Assembly (NCBI RefSeq): GCF_014647855.1
Contig: NZ_BMPZ01000002.1
Span: 1-64,000 of the forward strand
Reading direction: 5' to 3'
DNA length: 64,000 nt
DNA from: Shewanella gelidii
GTDB lineage: Bacteria; Pseudomonadota; Gammaproteobacteria; Enterobacterales; Shewanellaceae
The notes under the pieces were generated by a model. It saw nothing but the letters and a program-made list of their open reading frames with translations, did not search any database and had not been told where the DNA came from. Below, piece by piece: positions 9,024 to 22,449 of this stretch; position 1 is the first letter of the stretch, and every line of letters begins with the position of its first letter. A program made the translations under genes and the position numbers.

Positions 9024-10014
9024 GATAAGCTCGCTTGAGTTGTTGGCTAAATTGCAGAGCCGCCATGGCGTAGAGTGGGCTATGGTTGTAACGTGTTATC
9101 ACGTAAAAATTCTTTAAACCAAGCCAGTAGTCGGTCTTATGCTTCTGTTCAAGTGCAATTAACATCCCCTTTTGATTGATATCAATATCCTTCGCTTTTG
9201 CTAAGGAAAGTTGGGGGGACAAAATATCTGATACTCGATAATGTAATCGCTCTCCTGACCAGACTTTCGTTTTTGGTTTTTCTGGAGTGCTTCCGATTTG
9301 CTCAAGAGGAAGCGCGACAGCTTCACCCATTTTCCAGCCGTGGCGATGAAAATAATTAGCGACACTACCGATCGCATCTACCGGGCTATTCAAAATATCG
9401 CGTTTGCCGTCACCGTCAAAATCGACCGCATAATGTCTATAACTCGAAGAAATAAACTGTCCGTATCCCATGGCACCCGCATAGGAACCTTTCAGTTCTT
9501 CCATATTGAGCTGTTCTTCATCTACTAGCTTTAGAAACTCAGCGAGCTCAGAACGAAAAAACTTGGCTCTCGGCGGATAATAAAACCCGAGGGTGTACAG
9601 TGCATCTAGCACTTTATGTTTGCCCTTGTATTGACCGTAAAAGGTTTCAATACCAATGATTGCGACGATAATTTCAGGATCAACATTGTATTGTTTGGAA
9701 GCATTCGTAATTGCTTGGTGATGGGTGTCCCAAAATTCGAGGCCTGCAGCTAAACGTTTATCGGTGAGGAATATTGGATGATATTGGTGCCAAGGCTTGG
9801 CTTCCCAGGGTTTACTGATTGAGTCAATAATTGCTTGGCTGTATTGGGCTTTTTCGAGCGCATCTTTGATCTTTTCAGGATCAACTGTCGTTGAGGTTGT
9901 GCGCACAAATTGTTTTTTTAATACTTCAATGCTTTGTGATTCCGCGTGAGCTGGAGCTGCTAACCATAAAACTGTGCCAAGTAAAGCACTGCTGAGTATT
10001 AAAAACTTGCTCAT
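9013..10014 (-). CDS. mltB: membrane-bound-type lytic murein transglycosylase B
   Basis: A protein of 333 residues that cleaves the glycan strands of peptidoglycan. The N-terminus is a classical signal peptide ending AAPAHA without a lipobox cysteine, so unlike E. coli MltB it is probably soluble in the periplasm. The catalytic glutamate is in GIETFYGQYKG, and YAGAMGYGQFISSSY plus DFDGDGKRDI are family hallmarks. The ATG at 10014 has AGGAAGGA just upstream; a TTG seven codons earlier is not needed. It is placed between rodA and rlpA, an order common in Pseudomonas and marine gammaproteobacteria but not in E. coli. Confidence 0.95.
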   Translation of the reverse strand: MSKFLILSSALLGTVLWLAAPAHAESQSIEVLKKQFVRTTSTTVDPEKIKDALEKAQYSQAIIDSISKPWEAKPWHQYHPIFLTDKRLAAGLEFWDTHHQAITNASKQYNVDPEIIVAIIGIETFYGQYKGKHKVLDALYTLGFYYPPRAKFFRSELAEFLKLVDEEQLNMEELKGSYAGAMGYGQFISSSYRHYAVDFDGDGKRDILNSPVDAIGSVANYFHRHGWKMGEAVALPLEQIGSTPEKPKTKVWSGERLHYRVSDILSPQLSLAKAKDIDINQKGMLIALEQKHKTDYWLGLKNFYVITRYNHSPLYAMAALQFSQQLKRAYHAQ

Positions 10015-10024
10015 GAATTCCTTC

Positions 10025-11131
10025 CTATCTATCAATAAAGCGTCGATGTGTTTGAATGCTCATTAGAATGCCAAACCCTGTCATTAAAGTCAGCATTGAT
10101 GTTCCACCATAACTAATTAACGGCAAAGGCACACCTACAACTGGTAGGATGCCCGAAACCATCCCCATATTGACAAAGATATAGACAAAAAAAGTTAAGG
10201 TGATGCTACCCGCTAATAAGCGCGCAAAACTGGTTTGGGCTCTCGATGCGATAACCAGACCACGGCCAATGATATAAAGATATAGCGCTAGGAGCAGTAT
10301 GCTTCCCATTAAGCCAAACTCTTCTCCTACCACAGCAAAGATAAAGTCGGTATGTCGCTCAGGTAAAAACTCTAGTTGCGACTGTGTGCCTTGGAGCCAA
10401 CCTTTGCCCCAAACTCCACCGGAACCAATTGCAATTTTGGACTGGATAATATGATAGCCCGCACCTAACGGATCTTTCTCAGGATCGAGTAGCGTTAGCA
10501 CTCGTGTTCTTTGATAATCATGCATCAAAAAGAACCACAACACCGGGAGCATGGCTAATATCACGGCGATAAAACCAAGCACAATGGCCCAGCTCATTCC
10601 CGAAAGGAACAGCACAAATATGCCGGAAGCCGCCACCAAAATCGAGGTGCCTAAATCAGGCTGCTTAGCAATGAGCAACGTGGGAATTAATAGGATGACT
10701 CCAGCGACCGCAAGGTGACGCTTTTTAGGGGGAAGTGGGTGCTTACTGATATACCAGGCCATGGTAATGGGAAAGGCGAGTTTAATTAGCTCGGAAGGTT
10801 GAAACTCCATAAAGCCCAGGTTCAACCAGCGCTGTGCGCCCTTGTTTACTTCACCAAAAAAATGAACACCAAGGAGCAAAATGATGCCCGCGATATAAAT
10901 GGGTAAGGCCCAACGTTTAAGTATTTCAGGATTGATTTGCGCAACACAAAACATGATGGCAATGCCGAGCCCCATGCGAACTAACTGTCGTTCCATTAAG
11001 GCGAGATTCTCGCCTCCGGCGGAATAGATAACAAATAAACCAAAGCCCATTAAGGCGAGTAGGCCCGAAAGTAAAGGCAGGTCGATATGAATGCGGTGCC
11101 AAAAACTAGGCCTGCTTGGATGCGCGCTCAT
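10025..11131 (-). CDS. rodA: peptidoglycan glycosyltransferase RodA
   Basis: A SEDS-family integral membrane protein of 368 residues with about ten hydrophobic segments. It polymerises lipid II into glycan strands during cell elongation, paired with PBP2. The [20 protein letters not shown] stretch and the C-terminal [14 protein letters not shown] block are diagnostic of RodA. Its start overlaps the mrdA stop by one base, so the pair is coupled. Confidence 0.97.
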   Translation of the reverse strand: MSAHPSRPSFWHRIHIDLPLLSGLLALMGFGLFVIYSAGGENLALMERQLVRMGLGIAIMFCVAQINPEILKRWALPIYIAGIILLLGVHFFGEVNKGAQRWLNLGFMEFQPSELIKLAFPITMAWYISKHPLPPKKRHLAVAGVILLIPTLLIAKQPDLGTSILVAASGIFVLFLSGMSWAIVLGFIAVILAMLPVLWFFLMHDYQRTRVLTLLDPEKDPLGAGYHIIQSKIAIGSGGVWGKGWLQGTQSQLEFLPERHTDFIFAVVGEEFGLMGSILLLALYLYIIGRGLVIASRAQTSFARLLAGSITLTFFVYIFVNMGMVSGILPVVGVPLPLISYGGTSMLTLMTGFGILMSIQTHRRFIDR

Positions 11132-12984
11132 TATTTTTTACTCCACTGATCTCGAAGCATATATTCGTCTAACAATGCGCGAGCAACTGGACCTGCATTG
11201 ACGCCACCCCAGCCAGCATTTTCTAGAACAACGGCGAGTACGATTTGCGGTTTTTCAAAAGGCGCATAAGCGATAATCAAAGCATTATCACGTAGGAATT
11301 CGTCAACACTATCGGCATCGTATTTTGCATCTTCTGCGACACTAAAGATTTGTGCGGTACCCGTTTTCATCGCGGCAGTATATGTTGCATCTGCAAATCG
11401 AGACTTTTCCGCAGTCTTTCTCATCGAGCGATTGATGATTTCCCAATTGTTTGGGTTTTTAAGCGCAATGGGTGCTTGTTCATCTAGCGGTGTTTCAATA
11501 CGAGCGGTTTTGTCTTCAATTGACTTCAGCAAGTGCGGTGTAAATCGTTTGCCGTCATTTGCCAAAATAGCTGTTGCATTGGCAAGCTGCAACGGCGTTG
11601 TGGTCCAGTAGCCTTGGCCAATTCCGACCGAAATTGTGTCACCAATGTACCATGGTTGGTTGTAACGCATTCGCTTCCAATCCCTTGATGGCATAATGCC
11701 AGCGGACTCTTCATACAGATCGATCCCAGTATTCTGACCAAAACCAAAAGGATCCATAAAGCTCGATATCTTATCGATACCCAGCTTATAAGCAGAGTCA
11801 TAAAAATATGTATCACAGGAGTTGACGATCGAATCGTGAATATTTACCCAGCCGTGTCCCCATTTGCGCCAGTCGCGATACTTACGCTCGACACCTGGAA
11901 TTTGCCAGTAACCAGGATCATGGATACGGGTATTTTCTGAGACGACTTTTTCTTCCAATGCAAGCAGGCCTAAATGAGGTTTTACCGTGGATGCAGGTGC
12001 GTACTGCCCCTGTGTTGCACGATTAATCAGAGGTCGAGATGCATCGTTCAGTAGCTGGTGGTATGACTTACGACTAATGCCATGGACAAATTGGTTTGGG
12101 TCGTAGCTAGGGCTCGAGACCATGGCTAAAATGCCACCGTCATTGGGGTCAATGGCGACGACTGAGCCGCGTCGTCCATCTAATAATTCGACCGCTTTTT
12201 GTTGTAGTTTGAGGTCTAAGGTTAGGTGGATATCTTGTCCTGGCTCAGGCTGAACTACTTTTAGCGTGCGAATGGTTCGACCACGATTATTGACCTCTTC
12301 TTCAAGATGCCCTGGTTTACCGTGAAGCAGTGTCTCATAAAATTTCTCGACGCCTTGCTTACCAATATCTTTGGTTGCTGCATAGTTTTGCCAGAGATTG
12401 TTTCGTTCTAAGCGTGCTCGGTCTTTGGTGTTGATTTTGCCGACGTACCCCAGAACATGGGTCATCAAGCCATCATAAGGGTAGTGGCGCTTTAGGCCTG
12501 CATTGACTTTAAATCCTGGGAATTTATGTTGATTCACGCTAAATAGTGCGACTTGATCTTCGGTCAGCCGGCTTTTTATGGTCATCGGTTTAAATCGGCG
12601 ATGGTACTTTAGAGAGCGTTTTAAACTTTCAATATCTTCTTCTGAAATCGGGATCAGAGTGCCCAGCTCGATAAGGCTTTGATCAATGTCTTTTACTTTC
12701 TCAGGAACCATTTCAATGGAATAAAACGGCTGGTTTTCCGCCAAAAGCTGACCGTGTCGGTCGTAAATAAGTCCACGGCTTGGCGCAACGGGAACGACGC
12801 GGATACGGTTGTCATTCGAGCGCGTTTGATAATCTTGATGCGAAGTGACTTGTAAGTGGTATAGGTTGCCAAACAAAATGCCGAGCATGATCACCACACA
12901 GCAAAACGTAAATAGTGCACGCCGCTTGAACAAAGATGCTTCGGCAGCATGGTTGTGCATGGCAACTCGCTTTTTTGGCGACAC
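11131..12984 (-). CDS. mrdA: penicillin-binding protein 2
   Basis: A transpeptidase of 617 residues in the elongasome, crosslinking glycan made by RodA. A single membrane helix lies at about residues 22-42, then a pedestal domain, then the transpeptidase domain with STVK (Ser332), SCD and KTGTAQ. The start is a GTG with GGAG eight bases upstream; an in-frame ATG eight codons later has a poorer site. mrdA-rodA order and overlap match E. coli. Confidence 0.97.
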   Translation of the reverse strand: MSPKKRVAMHNHAAEASLFKRRALFTFCCVVIMLGILFGNLYHLQVTSHQDYQTRSNDNRIRVVPVAPSRGLIYDRHGQLLAENQPFYSIEMVPEKVKDIDQSLIELGTLIPISEEDIESLKRSLKYHRRFKPMTIKSRLTEDQVALFSVNQHKFPGFKVNAGLKRHYPYDGLMTHVLGYVGKINTKDRARLERNNLWQNYAATKDIGKQGVEKFYETLLHGKPGHLEEEVNNRGRTIRTLKVVQPEPGQDIHLTLDLKLQQKAVELLDGRRGSVVAIDPNDGGILAMVSSPSYDPNQFVHGISRKSYHQLLNDASRPLINRATQGQYAPASTVKPHLGLLALEEKVVSENTRIHDPGYWQIPGVERKYRDWRKWGHGWVNIHDSIVNSCDTYFYDSAYKLGIDKISSFMDPFGFGQNTGIDLYEESAGIMPSRDWKRMRYNQPWYIGDTISVGIGQGYWTTTPLQLANATAILANDGKRFTPHLLKSIEDKTARIETPLDEQAPIALKNPNNWEIINRSMRKTAEKSRFADATYTAAMKTGTAQIFSVAEDAKYDADSVDEFLRDNALIIAYAPFEKPQIVLAVVLENAGWGGVNAGPVARALLDEYMLRDQWSKK

Positions 12985-13035
12985 TAATGGCTCTCCATTT
13001 TCAGTACGTCAACTCATTGAACGAGTACTTGGGTT

Positions 13036-13506
13036 TTATTCCCTATGGTAAGGGTGATTATTATTGATGCTCCAGCCACGATAAAGACTTTCTGCAACGA
13101 GCACTCGAACCAATGGGTGTGGCAGCGTGAGTGCTGACAAGCACCAGCTTTGGCTAGCCGCTTGTTTACAAGCAGGCGCTAAGCCTTCTGGGCCGCCAAT
13201 GAGCAAACTGACATCTCTACCATCAAGCTGCCATTGGCTCATCACTTTCGCAAGTTCAGGCGTTGTCCAATTCTTCCCTGGCAGATCAAGGCTAACAATA
13301 TGGTTCCCTTTGGGGATAGCTGCGAGCATAAGCTCGCCTTCTTTTTGCAAAATTCTAGCGATATCTGCGTTTTTTCCGCGTTTCCCTGCTGGAATTTCAA
13401 TAAGCTCAAGGCTCATATCCCGAGGAAAGCGGCGTTGATATTCGCGAAACCCTGTTTCTACCCAAGCTGGCATCTTGGTGCCCACAGCAACCAATTGCAT
13501 TTTCAT
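13036..13506 (-). CDS. rlmH: 23S rRNA (pseudouridine1915-N3)-methyltransferase
   Basis: A SPOUT-class methyltransferase of 156 residues that acts on pseudouridine 1915 of helix 69 in the 70S ribosome. The knotted SAM site is seen as [14 protein letters not shown], and the C-terminus ends [16 protein letters not shown], typical of the family. It lies five bases after rsfS; the two are a conserved pair. A second ATG two codons in is equally possible as start. Confidence 0.97.
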   Translation of the reverse strand: MKMQLVAVGTKMPAWVETGFREYQRRFPRDMSLELIEIPAGKRGKNADIARILQKEGELMLAAIPKGNHIVSLDLPGKNWTTPELAKVMSQWQLDGRDVSLLIGGPEGLAPACKQAASQSWCLSALTLPHPLVRVLVAESLYRGWSINNNHPYHRE

Positions 13507-13510
13507 TTGA

Positions 13511-13840
13511 TTATTGCTCTGACCAAAGCTTTTCTAGCTGGTAGAAGTCGCGCGTTTGATCTTGCATCACGTGCAATACGACATCACCTAGGTCGACTAA
13601 AACCCATTCACTACTTTCACGGCCTTCTACGCCCAGCGGCTGCATGTCTGCATTTTTAGCTTCAACGACAAGATTCTCTGCAATTGCTTTGACGTGAGTT
13701 TTTGATGTGCCAGAGCAAATCACCATAAAATCACAAATATTGCTTTGTTCAGATACGTCAAGAACGACGACATCACGGGCTTTTAGGTCTTCGATTTTGT
13801 CTACGACAAACTGTTTCAGTTCTAGGTTGTTCACATTCAT
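13511..13840 (-). CDS. rsfS: ribosome silencing factor
   Basis: A protein of 109 residues of the RsfS/Iojap family. It binds L14 of the large subunit and blocks joining with the small subunit when nutrients fall. Typical motifs are [31 protein letters not shown] and [17 protein letters not shown]. It is followed closely by rlmH, as in most proteobacteria. Confidence 0.97.
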   Translation of the reverse strand: MNVNNLELKQFVVDKIEDLKARDVVVLDVSEQSNICDFMVICSGTSKTHVKAIAENLVVEAKNADMQPLGVEGRESSEWVLVDLGDVVLHVMQDQTRDFYQLEKLWSEQ

Positions 13841-13940
13841 CTCATTAAATTTTAATAAAGCGCCGTAGTATACCAGTTAACCTACTGTGGATGGTAGTTT
13901 GATATTGCTGGTGTGGCACTCGTTGTGGTGACTGGTGTTT

Positions 13941-14564
13941 TTAACGATACAGTTGGTGTTTCAGGATGTACTCGAGTACACAACTTGGAACGGCGTTCTC
14001 CGGGATGTGACCCTGAGATAGGCTTTGTCTGACATCGGTGGAGCTGAAAGGTTGTGGTGTAATTTCTACTGGGATAATTGCACCCACCTGCGGAATTTGG
14101 CGGCCTAATTTGACTTGTCTTGCTTTTAATGTCGGATAGATTTGAGCGCTTGTTTGAAGCTCCCATCCTTCGCGTTGACAGACAACAATATTGGAAAGCT
14201 CAACGATCTGTTGCCATTGGTGCCAATGGGGGAGTGAGACAAAAGAGTCCATGCCCATTATGAAGAAAAATTGGTGTTCTGGGTACAGAGCCGAAAGTTG
14301 CGCCAATGTAATACTAGTATAAGAAGGTTTATCTCGATTGGCTTCGATATCGCAAAGAGTAAATCCTGAGATGGTATTGCATAGTTGCTGAACCATGGCA
14401 AGGCGGTGTTTGGTCGACACTCGTGTTGTGGTTTTATGCGGAGGAATATGGTTAGGCATTAACCAAACTTCGTCCAAAGAAAGTTGCTGCATAACTTCTT
14501 GAGCGGGACGAATGTGGCCAAAATGGATTGGGTCGAATGTACCGCCTAAGATCCCAATTCGCAT
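13941..14564 (-). CDS. nadD: nicotinate-nucleotide adenylyltransferase
   Basis: A protein of 207 residues that makes nicotinate adenine dinucleotide from NaMN and ATP in NAD synthesis. The nucleotide-binding GGTFDPIHFGH motif opens the protein and the SSTDVRQ motif lies near the C-terminus. It begins two bases after the holA stop. A gap of about 100 bases separates it from rsfS. Confidence 0.97.
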   Translation of the reverse strand: MRIGILGGTFDPIHFGHIRPAQEVMQQLSLDEVWLMPNHIPPHKTTTRVSTKHRLAMVQQLCNTISGFTLCDIEANRDKPSYTSITLAQLSALYPEHQFFFIMGMDSFVSLPHWHQWQQIVELSNIVVCQREGWELQTSAQIYPTLKARQVKLGRQIPQVGAIIPVEITPQPFSSTDVRQSLSQGHIPENAVPSCVLEYILKHQLYR

Positions 14565-14566
14565 GC

Positions 14567-15598
14567 TTAGTCAGCCTCTATATGGGCAAGGTGTGAGTGC
14601 GCATTTGGGTCGAAGAGAAGGCATAAATGGCTGATGCCTATCCAATCTTCAATCCCTTGTTGTTTTAACTTCAACTCAAGTGTAGAAGCAAAGGCCAGCA
14701 TAGTTTCAATATGATTGTGCTCGAGCCTGAGTAAGGCGGCCTGGTAAAGTGATTTTCTTTTATCCCAAATACGATGCTTTTGCCAAAGGTTAGATTGTGC
14801 ATCCCCTTGAGCAGTCGCTACTTTGAGTTCAAATAACAAACTGATTTCTTTGAGGAGAGACCAAAACAAAATTGCAACAGCGGTACCTTCTGCTTGCAAC
14901 TGCCTTAGGATATGCATTGCTTTGTCTTGCTGATTGAGTAATAGGGCATCTGTAAGCTGGAAGACACTAAATCGAGATTGATCTTCAAAATACTGGCTAA
15001 GTTGCTGGCTATTGATGCTTGAACTTGGGTTCAGTAAGCAAAGAAGCTGCAAGGCTTGATCGGCAGCGAGTAAATTCCCTTCATATAAAGAATTGAGTAA
15101 CGCTTTCGCATCGGTATCTATAGTGAGTTTAAAGTGCTGAATTCTAGCGTCGAGCCAGCGCTGAAATTGTTGCCCTTCAGGAGTGGCACAAGGTAAGTAA
15201 ATTCCTTGGCTATCGAGACATTTGAACCATTTGCTTTTGGTTTGCTCTTGCGCCAATTTAGGGCCATGAACAATTAAAATTAGATCTGGATTTGGTGACT
15301 GCATCAACGCTTGAAGCACTTTTGAACCTTCCGCTCCAGGTTTTGCTTGTGGCAGGGAGAGTTCAATAATACGGCGGCTAGCAAACAGGCTCATTGATTG
15401 CCACTCTTGGATTAATTCATCCCAGCTAAAGCCTGTTTCTTGTTCGAGCTGTACCCGTTCTTCAAATCCCTGCTGTTTAGCAAAGCCCAATATTTGTTGC
15501 TTCGCTGTATCGACAAGATAGGGGTCATTGCCAAACACAAGGTAACACTGTTTAGGTTTGTCTAAGTGCCGAATGAGCTGATCCGGATAGACCCGCAT
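14567..15598 (-). CDS. holA: DNA polymerase III subunit delta
   Basis: A protein of 343 residues, the clamp-loader subunit that opens the beta sliding clamp. It has the typical N-terminal part (QCYLVFGNDPYLVDTAKQQI) and the three-domain AAA-like layout without a functional ATP site, as is normal for delta. Its start overlaps the lptE stop by one base. The lptE-holA-nadD order is conserved in gammaproteobacteria. Confidence 0.96.
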   Translation of the reverse strand: MRVYPDQLIRHLDKPKQCYLVFGNDPYLVDTAKQQILGFAKQQGFEERVQLEQETGFSWDELIQEWQSMSLFASRRIIELSLPQAKPGAEGSKVLQALMQSPNPDLILIVHGPKLAQEQTKSKWFKCLDSQGIYLPCATPEGQQFQRWLDARIQHFKLTIDTDAKALLNSLYEGNLLAADQALQLLCLLNPSSSINSQQLSQYFEDQSRFSVFQLTDALLLNQQDKAMHILRQLQAEGTAVAILFWSLLKEISLLFELKVATAQGDAQSNLWQKHRIWDKRKSLYQAALLRLEHNHIETMLAFASTLELKLKQQGIEDWIGISHLCLLFDPNAHSHLAHIEAD

Positions 15599-16092
15599 TA
15601 ATCTTCCTTGATTGCTGAGAGGTTTTGAATAATTTGATCAGCAGCTTGTATACGCATTTCTTTGAGTAAGAGCTCCATTTCTCGGCTTTTGGCAAGTGCC
15701 GTGCGTGGATCATCAAGGTAGTCTCTGCGAATATCAACCTCAAACTCCTGCGGTTCTTTGCCGGGAAGGGTAACGGTAAACTGCACTTGATAGATCAGTT
15801 CATATTCCGCGACATTACCTGTGGGGTACAAAGAGAGTGTTGAACGTTCAAGAGAGTCCCGAACTAAACGCAACGTTGGTGTCTGTTGATCGTGAGCGGT
15901 CAACGTAACACTGTTTAGTCTGAGGCGTTCACGAACAAGACGTGTGAGTTCGCTATATTGATCTTGGCTGGTTAGGTGCAAAGTTTCTAACGACTGCGGG
16001 ATAGAGTATGTCCCCTGAAGTGAGAAACCGCAGCCAGCACTGGTCATTAAGACCAGTGCTATCATTGCGAAACCAATGCTTCTTATTTGCAT
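15598..16092 (-). CDS. lptE: LPS assembly lipoprotein LptE
   Basis: A protein of 164 residues. The signal peptide ends in a lipobox (SAGC, cysteine 21) followed by GFSLQGTY, the usual LptE opening. It forms the plug inside the LptD beta-barrel that inserts lipopolysaccharide into the outer leaflet. It lies 33 bases after leuS, and its stop overlaps holA, as in E. coli. Confidence 0.95.
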   Translation of the reverse strand: MQIRSIGFAMIALVLMTSAGCGFSLQGTYSIPQSLETLHLTSQDQYSELTRLVRERLRLNSVTLTAHDQQTPTLRLVRDSLERSTLSLYPTGNVAEYELIYQVQFTVTLPGKEPQEFEVDIRRDYLDDPRTALAKSREMELLLKEMRIQAADQIIQNLSAIKED

Positions 16093-16125
16093 AAGCTAAT
16101 CGCTTTTCCTTGTTTTTTTTACAAG

Positions 16126-18729
<2,604 letters not shown>

Positions 18730-18828
18730 CTATTGTTTGATCTTGCGCTGAAAGTCGCGCAATTTAGATCTGCATAGAATAAACTAGAAGTGACTCTTTA
18801 AAAAGGTTCCTATGACGGAGTATTGGCC

Positions 18829-19329
18829 ATGAGCGAAAGAAGTTCTAAGTTATTAGCCTTGTATGATGTGTTATTAGATCAAGTAAAGTTACTGTATAAG
18901 AATGACAAGTCACTGACCCAGAAGGATTTGTTTGATTCGGTTACCTCTGGGAAGGACTATTTATTAGTGAAAGCCGACTCGCAAGCCGATGAGTTAGCTT
19001 TGGTCGAACAATTTTTAAAGCGTGATATTGCGAGCTTTTTACAGCAGCAAAATGAGTATGTGTTAAGCCATAGCCCGATGTTGATGGCTGTAGAAAATAC
19101 TTTATGGCATTGGTTGGGTGAAATTACCGATAAAAGTCAGGTTGAATGGCATGAGCTTGCCCAAGACTTTAAGCATCATGGGTATTATGAGAGTGGCGAG
19201 ATCGTAAATCAGGGAACCATGGTGTGTACCGGATGCGGCCATGAAACCAATATTGAATTTCCTTCTGTAATTTTGGACTGCACCGAGTGTGAAGGCAAGG
19301 AGTTCACTCGCGAGCAACTACAACCGTAA
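18829..19329 (+). CDS. ybeL: zinc-ribbon protein YbeL (DUF1451)
   Basis: A protein of 166 residues. The C-terminus holds a zinc ribbon with two CxxC-type pairs (CTGCGHE and CTECEGKEF). The N-terminal part is charged and helical. The ATG at 18829 has GGAG eight bases upstream; a TTG two codons earlier is not used. It is divergent from leuS, the same pairing as in E. coli. Function is unknown. Confidence 0.93.
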   Translation: MSERSSKLLALYDVLLDQVKLLYKNDKSLTQKDLFDSVTSGKDYLLVKADSQADELALVEQFLKRDIASFLQQQNEYVLSHSPMLMAVENTLWHWLGEITDKSQVEWHELAQDFKHHGYYESGEIVNQGTMVCTGCGHETNIEFPSVILDCTECEGKEFTREQLQP

Positions 19330-19341
19330 TTGAGGCTAGAC

Positions 19342-19398
19342 AGCGTCGTGTGTGACTTTGTGATTTTAGAAATTCGAAATCCCAAAGTCGCAGACGCT
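19342..19398. repeat. long interrupted hairpin between convergent ybeL and lnt
   Basis: Three nested perfect stems stack into one hairpin: AGCGTC (19342-19347) with GACGCT (19393-19398), GACTTTG (19354-19360) with CAAAGTC (19383-19389), and GATTT (19362-19366) with AAATC (19377-19381). That is 18 paired bases in 57. It lies between two converging genes and is flanked only by ATTATTATT, so it may act as a two-way terminator or be a copy of a palindromic repeat family. Confidence 0.6.
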
Positions 19399-19466
19399 AT
19401 TATTATTGTAGGGTTGAGTGCTGACTTTATATAAGTAAAGGTGTGCTTCAGGCTGAACCCACAAAT

Positions 19467-21047
19467 TTATTGAGCGCGTATTGTTGATTTTGTGCTGATC
19501 AATTGAGCGATGATCGCAATCATCATGAGAAGCATGCTTAACAAAAGAACAGGCCATTGGCCGAATTTTGTAAACCAAGTCTTACCGGAGACAAGTTCTA
19601 CTTCTTGTCGTAAAACGCCCGCTTCAAATTGAGGCAGACTGCTTAGAATTTTTCCCTGATGGTCGACAACGGCCGTGACCCCAGTATTTGTCGCCCGAAG
19701 TAACGGACGCCCCAACTCAACTGCCCGCATTTGCGCTATCTCCATGTGCTGCAAAGGCCCATTCGAGGCGCCAAACCAAGCATCGTTCGACACAGTGACT
19801 AATAAATCGGTATCGTGATGAACATTTGCACGCAGCTGCTCGGGGAAGGCTATTTCATAGCAAATGGCAGGTGCAACTTTGAGACCCGCAGCGCGAAGAT
19901 TCGGCTGTTGATAGTTTCCGCGATTAAAAGAAGACATTGGCAGATTAAAAAATGGAGCGAGCGGGCGGAGAAGATCCTCAAAAGGCACAAATTCACCGAC
20001 CACTAAAAGGTGATTTTTGTCGTACAGGTTATCTCGATTTTCGATATCGGTTCGGTCAAAGGGCGCACGATAATCGGCTTGCGCTTGTCGTTTATGATTA
20101 TAATTACCAAGTACAACGAGGGCATTGTAAAATTCATCGTTTTCTTGGCGAATAATACCGGTAATGATGGCGTTGTCGTTTAAATTTGCGACTTGACTCG
20201 CATTGTCTAGAAACTCACCAACAAAGTGTTCTGGCGCCGGTATCGCGGCTTCTGGCCATAGCAGTAGATCCGCGTCTAGATGCTCTCGAGATAGATCCAT
20301 ATACTTGAGCATTGTTGGCCATAATGCCTCAGGCTCCCACTTCATATTCTGTGCAACATTCCCTTGCACCAAAGCTGCAGAGATGGTTTTGCCTGTTGTC
20401 TGAATTTGGCCGATGAAGGGGTGTATATAAACAGCACCGATCAGTGCAATACTAACCCCCAAAGCCGGAAGTAGGCGCTTTTGAAAAATGAGACTTACTG
20501 CGCCTGCCAGCGTTATTCCAATAAAGCTAAGGCCAAGAGCGCCAACTAAACTTGCTAGTGGTTGTAGCGGAGAATTCGTAAAGCTATATCCAGCCCACAG
20601 CCATGGGAACCCGGTTAGCACCCAGCCTCGTAACCACTCGGTTACAACCCATATCGATGGAAATAAAAAGAGAACTTGATAGCTCGAAGGCGCACACTTT
20701 CGTGGAGCTAACCTTGCAAATAAATACCCTGCAAGTGCGGGGTAAATTGCAAGATACATTGCCAGTAAAGCCATCAACAATACCGAGACGACGATTGGCA
20801 TTCCACCAAAGCGATCCATGACCACATGCACCCAGCTAATACCGACGGCAAAACAGCCAAAGCCAAAACTGAGCCAATGCAGGAAAGCTTGTTTTGGAGA
20901 AAGGCCATGGCTAAGGTGAAGTGTGACAGCAACTGCCAGCAGATAGATAGGCCAAATCTGATAAGGTGCAAAAGCAAGGGCCGTACTTGCGCCAGCTGTG
21001 AAAGCCGCCGCAAGTCGCCACCATGATGTGAGATTGATTTTCGACAA
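19467..21047 (-). CDS. lnt: apolipoprotein N-acyltransferase
   Basis: An inner-membrane enzyme of 526 residues that adds the third acyl chain to the N-terminal cysteine of lipoproteins. Several membrane helices fill the first 210 residues, then a nitrilase-like periplasmic domain with the catalytic triad Glu266 (WPEAAIP), Lys344 (YDKNHL) and Cys396 (AICYEI). The only usable start is TTG at 21047, seven bases after the corC stop, with no clear ribosome site; coupling to corC is likely. Confidence 0.96.
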   Translation of the reverse strand: MSKINLTSWWRLAAAFTAGASTALAFAPYQIWPIYLLAVAVTLHLSHGLSPKQAFLHWLSFGFGCFAVGISWVHVVMDRFGGMPIVVSVLLMALLAMYLAIYPALAGYLFARLAPRKCAPSSYQVLFLFPSIWVVTEWLRGWVLTGFPWLWAGYSFTNSPLQPLASLVGALGLSFIGITLAGAVSLIFQKRLLPALGVSIALIGAVYIHPFIGQIQTTGKTISAALVQGNVAQNMKWEPEALWPTMLKYMDLSREHLDADLLLWPEAAIPAPEHFVGEFLDNASQVANLNDNAIITGIIRQENDEFYNALVVLGNYNHKRQAQADYRAPFDRTDIENRDNLYDKNHLLVVGEFVPFEDLLRPLAPFFNLPMSSFNRGNYQQPNLRAAGLKVAPAICYEIAFPEQLRANVHHDTDLLVTVSNDAWFGASNGPLQHMEIAQMRAVELGRPLLRATNTGVTAVVDHQGKILSSLPQFEAGVLRQEVELVSGKTWFTKFGQWPVLLLSMLLMMIAIIAQLISTKSTIRAQ

Positions 21048-21054
21048 AGGGGAG

Positions 21055-21933
21055 TTAGTCTTCTAGTTCGTCTTCTTGGCAGTCGTCTGGTAGCTTAACT
21101 CTGAGTTGGATAAGCCGCCTTGTATCTGCACTGATGACTTTGAATTCAATGCCGTTAATAATGATTTGTTCATTTCGTTCGGGTAAATGGCCAAAAGCGT
21201 GTGAGACCATACCGCCTATTGTGTCGAACTCTTCATCGCTAAATTTAGTGCCAAACTCTTCATTGAAATCGTCAATCTCAGTCAGAGCCTTAATCATATA
21301 GACCTTATTTCCGACCTTACGAATTTCTAAATCATCACTACTGTCATGATCGAACTCATCTTCAATCTCGCCGACGATTTCTTCAAGGATGTCTTCAATT
21401 GTAATCAGGCCCGAGACTCCACCGTATTCATCGACAACAATGGCCATATGGTAACGTTGGCTACGAAACTCTTTGAGCAATACATCAACACGCTTACTTT
21501 CGGGGACAACGACTGCAGGGCGAATAATTTCAGGAAGTGAAAATGGAGTTTCACTATTATTAAATCCATACTGGATCAAATCTTTCGCGAGTAATATGCC
21601 TTCAATGTGGTCTTTGTCTTCATTAACGACAGGAAAGCGGGAGTGCGCGGAGCCAATGACGGTAGAAATAACTTCTTCTACAGTGTTCGTAACTTGAATA
21701 GCAACGATTTGCGCTCTTGGGATCATAATATCTCGGACTCTTAGATCTGAGACTTCAAGAACACCTTTAATCATTTCACGAGTATCTTCGGTGATAACAT
21801 CACGCTCTTCTGCGTCTTGGATCACTTCAACTAGATCTTCGCGATTTTGTGGTTCGCCCTGAAATAACTGGGTTACTTTTTCAAGCCAGCCTCTCTTTTG
21901 GGCGCTGCTACTCGGGGGGAGGTCGTCACTCAT
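21055..21933 (-). CDS. corC: CNNM-type magnesium/cobalt efflux accessory protein CorC
   Basis: A protein of 292 residues, the E. coli length. It has two CBS domains in the middle (from [12 protein letters not shown] to about residue 190) and a C-terminal CorC_HlyC domain. It was linked genetically to CorA-dependent cobalt and magnesium efflux. No membrane part is present. It sits in the conserved miaB-ybeZ-ybeY-corC-lnt order. Confidence 0.96.
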   Translation of the reverse strand: MSDDLPPSSSAQKRGWLEKVTQLFQGEPQNREDLVEVIQDAEERDVITEDTREMIKGVLEVSDLRVRDIMIPRAQIVAIQVTNTVEEVISTVIGSAHSRFPVVNEDKDHIEGILLAKDLIQYGFNNSETPFSLPEIIRPAVVVPESKRVDVLLKEFRSQRYHMAIVVDEYGGVSGLITIEDILEEIVGEIEDEFDHDSSDDLEIRKVGNKVYMIKALTEIDDFNEEFGTKFSDEEFDTIGGMVSHAFGHLPERNEQIIINGIEFKVISADTRRLIQLRVKLPDDCQEDELED

Positions 21934-21969
21934 AATTTACTCATAGTAAAAAGGTATTCTCTTTACTAC

Positions 21970-22449
21970 TTATTGCTCCTTGTATGGGTCAAAAAATCCT
22001 AAGCCTTCAATGAGTTGGGTTTCTATCGCTTCCATCTCTTCGGCTTCAATATCATCAATATGGTCATACCCTAGCAGATGCAGACAACCATGTACAACCA
22101 TGTGTGCCCAGTGCGCTTCTAGGGGTTTATTCTGCTGCATTGCTTCTCGTTTTACCACAGCAGCACAAATAATCAAATCTCCAATTAATGGCAGTTCAAT
22201 TCCCTGCGGTGCTTCAAAGGGAAATGACAGCACATTTGTTGGTTTATCTTTGCCGCGATAACTCCCATTGAGCTGTTGGCTTTCTGCTTCATCGACGATA
22301 CGAATCGTCAGCTCTACCTTGGGCATCGCTTGACCAATGGCGATGGTCACCCAGTGTTCCAGCTGTTGTTGGGTCGGGAGATTTGACTCTTGGCTTGCCA
22401 CTTGAACATCGAGGAATAGCTCAAGTGATTGGCTATTGCTGCTCATCAT
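21970..22449 (-). CDS. ybeY: endoribonuclease YbeY
   Basis: A metal-dependent RNase of 159 residues (E. coli 155) for 16S rRNA 3' maturation and 70S quality control. The zinc motif [11 protein letters not shown] is present near the C-terminus. The start is one of two adjacent ATG codons at 22449/22446, overlapping the end of ybeZ by about 17 bases. A longer in-frame extension inside ybeZ has no family support. Confidence 0.96.
   Translation of the reverse strand: MMSSNSQSLELFLDVQVASQESNLPTQQQLEHWVTIAIGQAMPKVELTIRIVDEAESQQLNGSYRGKDKPTNVLSFPFEAPQGIELPLIGDLIICAAVVKREAMQQNKPLEAHWAHMVVHGCLHLLGYDHIDDIEAEEMEAIETQLIEGLGFFDPYKEQ

Noticed and set aside
13234..13659. 141-codon plus-strand frame across rlmH and rsfS
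   Set aside because: Crosses two well-identified genes on the opposite strand and has no ribosome site or family resemblance.
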